The notes beneath the pieces were generated by a model. It saw nothing but the letters and a program-made list of their open reading frames with translations. It was not told the origin of the DNA and made no database searches. A DNA stretch of 64,000 nt from an uncultured Clostridia bacterium (GTDB taxonomy: Bacteria; Bacillota; Clostridia; Oscillospirales; Acutalibacteraceae). This document shows, piece by piece, positions 61,615 through 64,000 of the stretch. Position 1 is the stretch's first letter. Each line of letters begins with the position of its first letter. The position numbers were made by a program, and so were the translations under genes. Location: positions 117,615 through 181,614 of the forward strand of contig CAKMIX010000001.1 in assembly GCA_927362715.1 (NCBI GenBank). The letters are read 5' to 3'.

Positions 61615-63492
61615 TCAGCTTTCCTGCGTCTCCCATTTGGCGTAGAGATCCATCGGCGCATAGGGCGCTTCCCTGACAGGGCGCTCTTTCAGCTCTTCAA
61701 GGATTTTAAGCCCTGTTACCGGGCCGACGGTGCAGGCTTTATCCCTGTACCAGCCGGTGAATACCTTGCCGCTGCTCGTCGGTTTCAGGCAGGTAGCCTC
61801 CACATAGAAAAGCTCCTGGTCTGCAAATTCCAGCGACCGCGGCTTCATATACAACAGATCGGTCCCGTCCGCTTCAAAACCCCCGCCGTTGGCATGCAGC
61901 CTGACGGCGTACCGGGGATTCCCGTTCTCGTCATTCAGGGCATACACATCTGCCATTTCCGAACGGAACGCCGCCGTGATGAGAACCTTGCGCCGCTTGA
62001 CTTTCTCCGTCTCCACGGCAGGCTTTACCGCTTTGGATGTGACGGGATCTTCCAAGGCCTTGTAGCCGCCGTTTCCGTCCTTTAACATCCATGCGGCAAA
62101 GCTTACGGTGACCGGCTCGGCGCCCTCGCCGCCAGGGAAGTGATAGTCCACACCATCCGGCAGGGGGACAGAAAACTTAAGCCTGAGAAACGGCTTCCTG
62201 TTGTAATAGAGCTTGCCCTTCAGGAGCCGCGGGTCATCGTTGTCAATGCTCTTATCCTCCGGATTGATCGTCCCGACCAGTGTTTTCCACATTTTTGTCT
62301 CGGGGTCAAGGTAGCGGTAAACCGCCTGGAGCTTGCCGGCCTTTGTATCCACACGGCCCAAATTCACCAGGCCGTCCCTGTAACTGCCGTAGTCCGCGCC
62401 GCCGTAGTAAAAGCTCAAGGTAACGGGTCCCTTCCACAGCAGGAACAGCAGAGTCAGCAGGCTCAAAAGCAGAATGGCGGCAATCGCGCCGATGGCAAAC
62501 GGGAGGTTGCTGTTTCCCTCGTCCGAAGGGACGGGGGCACTGTTGTCCGAAGGGGCGGGGGTATTGTTTTCCGAAGGCCCGCCCGGCTCATCCGCCGGCG
62601 TGGAGGTATTGCCCGGCACAAAGCCGGCCGGCTCCCACCTTGCGTACAAATCCATCGGCACATAGGGCGCGACATAGGCGGGTTCTTCCTTCAAATCATC
62701 GTTAATGTTCAGATAGGTGACCGGCCCGTCGGTGCAGGCCTCGTCCTTGTACCAGCCGGCGAACACCATATCGCCGTTTGACGGCTTAGGACAGGATGCC
62801 TCCACGAAAAAGTCGTTCAGAGCGGAATATTCCAGCGACTGCGGGCACACATACAAATCGTCGCTGCCATCCTCCGCAAAGGTTCCGCCATTGGCTCGCA
62901 GGATGACGGCATATTTCGGATGTCCGGTCTCTTCATAGGTCAGCGCGTTTTTGTCTATGACAACCGCCGGAAAAGCCGCCTTGATCACGGCGACTCTTTT
63001 TCCTTCCTCGTCCGTCACGATTGCGTTCTGAACATCCTCCGCCGTGACGGAACCATCCAGCTCCTTATCCCCGCCGTTTCCGTCGCTCACCACCCATGCG
63101 GCAAACTCGGTGGTCTCGGGCGGGCTGTATTCGCTGCCGGGGTAGTGGTAGCTCGGACCCTTGGGGAGCGCAACGGAGAAGCTGGAGCTGTCCGCAACCT
63201 CCACATCATAATACAGCCACGCTGAACCGATGAGGTCATGGCTGCCGGTGATGCTTTTGTCCGCAGGATTGATGTCCCCTCCAATTTCCTCATCCCCGAA
63301 GTTTATTGCCGCATAGAACCGGCCGGCGCCGGTATCAATATTGCCGACGTCAATCCAGCCTTCCTTATATCTGCCGTAGTCCGCGCCGCCGTAGTAAAAG
63401 CGGATGGTAAGGGGATCTCCGGCCGCAAAGGCCGGGACGGCCATCCCAAACACCATACAGAGCGTCAGCAGCGCCGCAAACAGTTTTTTCAT
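61615..63492 (-). CDS. Surface protein with an internally duplicated domain around a membrane helix
   Basis: The 625-residue protein has a signal peptide (1-24), domain A (25-300), a Pro/Ser linker (300-335), a membrane helix (about 337-362, N-L-P-F-A-I-G-A-I-A-A-I-L-L-L) and domain B (363-625). A and B are repeats: F-Y-Y-G-G-A-D-Y-G appears in both, as do S-F-A-A-W or E-F-A-A-W, G-N-G-G, L-x-A-N-G-G, F-A-G-W-Y-K-D or F-T-G-W-Y-R-D (the Listeria-Bacteroides repeat signature), and a final P-M-D-L-Y-A-R/K-W-E. A signal peptide plus one helix would leave B in the cytoplasm, which is odd for such a module. GGAGG lies just before the ATG at 63492. Confidence 0.85.
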   Translation of the reverse strand: MKKLFAALLTLCMVFGMAVPAFAAGDPLTIRFYYGGADYGRYKEGWIDVGNIDTGAGRFYAAINFGDEEIGGDINPADKSITGSHDLIGSAWLYYDVEVADSSSFSVALPKGPSYHYPGSEYSPPETTEFAAWVVSDGNGGDKELDGSVTAEDVQNAIVTDEEGKRVAVIKAAFPAVVIDKNALTYEETGHPKYAVILRANGGTFAEDGSDDLYVCPQSLEYSALNDFFVEASCPKPSNGDMVFAGWYKDEACTDGPVTYLNINDDLKEEPAYVAPYVPMDLYARWEPAGFVPGNTSTPADEPGGPSENNTPAPSDNSAPVPSDEGNSNLPFAIGAIAAILLLSLLTLLFLLWKGPVTLSFYYGGADYGSYRDGLVNLGRVDTKAGKLQAVYRYLDPETKMWKTLVGTINPEDKSIDNDDPRLLKGKLYYNRKPFLRLKFSVPLPDGVDYHFPGGEGAEPVTVSFAAWMLKDGNGGYKALEDPVTSKAVKPAVETEKVKRRKVLITAAFRSEMADVYALNDENGNPRYAVRLHANGGGFEADGTDLLYMKPRSLEFADQELFYVEATCLKPTSSGKVFTGWYRDKACTVGPVTGLKILEELKERPVREAPYAPMDLYAKWETQES

Positions 63493-63604
63493 AAGTCGCC
63501 TCCGTTTCTTTCCGGTCCAGCCGGGGAAGGGCGGCCAGGACACATAGTCCCGTTTCCGTCCGCCGCTTCCCGCCGGCTTTTCCGTTTGGTTTCAGGCAGA
63601 CGGG

Positions 63605-64000
63605 CTATTTCCCGGCCGCCGCCTTTTTCCGCCTGTAAAGCAGCATTCCCAGCACGCCGCCGCAGGAGGCCAGCATCAGGCTGATCCACAGCATCATGTT
63701 GCTGCTGTCCCCGGTCTGGGGGCTGCCGGTGTCGCCGGAAGGATCCTGCTGACCCTGCGAATCGGATGAATCGGTCGGATCAGTCGAATCGGTTGGCTCT
63801 CCGGTTCCCGCTGCAGGGATGGCTTCAGTCTGCACATATGCACAGACCGTACAGGTGCGTTCCTTGGATCCTGTTTCCGTTTCAGTGGCTTCTTTGGTGA
63901 CGCTCCACTCGCCATAGGTATGAGCGGCCGTATCCGCCTTTGCTCCACACTCGCAAGCATGCCAGTGATTGTTTTCGTCCGAGCTCCACTCTTCGCTGTA
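63605..64000 (-). CDS. C-terminal part of a PQTG-anchored surface protein (runs off the window)
   Basis: The last 131 codons of a reverse-strand gene are visible; the start lies beyond 64000. The part seen has a His/Cys/Trp-rich module, W-S-S-D-E-N-N-H-W-H-A-C-E-C-G and H-T-Y-G-E-W-S-V, then E-R-T-C-T-V-C, a pattern found as tandem repeats in clostridial surface proteins. A Thr/Asp/Ser linker and the sortase signal S-P-Q-T-G-D follow, then a membrane helix and R-R-K-K. The anchor closely matches that of the 59572 gene. Confidence 0.85.
   Translation of the reverse strand, partial: YSEEWSSDENNHWHACECGAKADTAAHTYGEWSVTKEATETETGSKERTCTVCAYVQTEAIPAAGTGEPTDSTDPTDSSDSQGQQDPSGDTGSPQTGDSSNMMLWISLMLASCGGVLGMLLYRRKKAAAGK

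Noticed and set aside
1..64000. tRNA or rRNA genes and an attachment site in a tRNA
   Set aside because: No T-loop-like GGTTCGAATCC segment with flanking stems and no rRNA-like stretch was found by reading both strands.

Overview
The window looks like chromosomal DNA of an anaerobic, spore-forming clostridium, most likely an Oscillospiraceae/Ruminococcaceae-type gut organism. The evidence is an uninterrupted sporulation sigma-K gene, DnaD and DnaI replication proteins, a ClpE-type ATPase, ECF vitamin transporters, sodium-pump decarboxylase subunits, sortase-type C-terminal anchors, Gram-positive ribosome binding sites and promoters, and a moderately GC-rich base composition. The genus cannot be fixed from sequence reading alone. 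No rRNA, tRNA or CRISPR array was seen.

Positions 60-16680 look like an integrated mobile element. Both ends carry a 31-bp imperfect inverted repeat (26/31 by eye) built from 9-bp GGGACAAAA-like units. Inside are a mobility module (a DUF6809-like gene, two overlapping large serine recombinase genes, a small HTH gene with a nested partner gene, a DUF3987 replication protein and an excisionase broken at a G8 tract) and a cargo module, a complete type I restriction-modification operon. The cargo runs XRE regulator, hsdM with a long C-terminal extension, hsdS, a 283-aa protein of unknown function, hsdR and a YgjP-like metallopeptidase. The genes overlap or nearly abut, behind a consensus promoter.

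Positions 16.9-37.8 kb hold mostly forward-strand housekeeping genes. They include a membrane-bound XRE regulator, a secreted anchored protein, coaX with an ECF S component, an XRE-nth-dnaD-dnaI operon, a Gfo/Idh/MocA oxidoreductase, a second XRE-membrane regulator paired with a GDYXXLXY protein, two GPH sugar symporters and a histidine phosphatase. On the reverse strand are an MFS transporter, a membrane-anchored GDPD-like protein that has lost its catalytic residues, a sodium-pump beta subunit with a 54-aa gamma-like partner, and cysK.

Positions 37.8-50.6 kb are one long reverse-strand cluster: ruvC-ruvA-ruvB-glmM-rRNA methyltransferase-ecfA1-ecfA2-ecfT-truA-DUF5711-cvpA-pgsA-clpE-like. Many of its genes overlap or are a few bases apart. 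It is followed upstream by sigK, a GH25 lysozyme, a Cof-type HAD phosphatase, a giant surface protein with two metallophosphoesterase domains, and a DUF1003 protein.

Positions 58.4-64.0 kb are accessory and partly decayed: a frameshifted gtrA, a zinc-ribbon gene remnant and a small ORF without a start codon. Three secreted proteins follow; two have nearly identical PQTG anchors, and the third has the same roughly 270-residue domain on both sides of a transmembrane helix.
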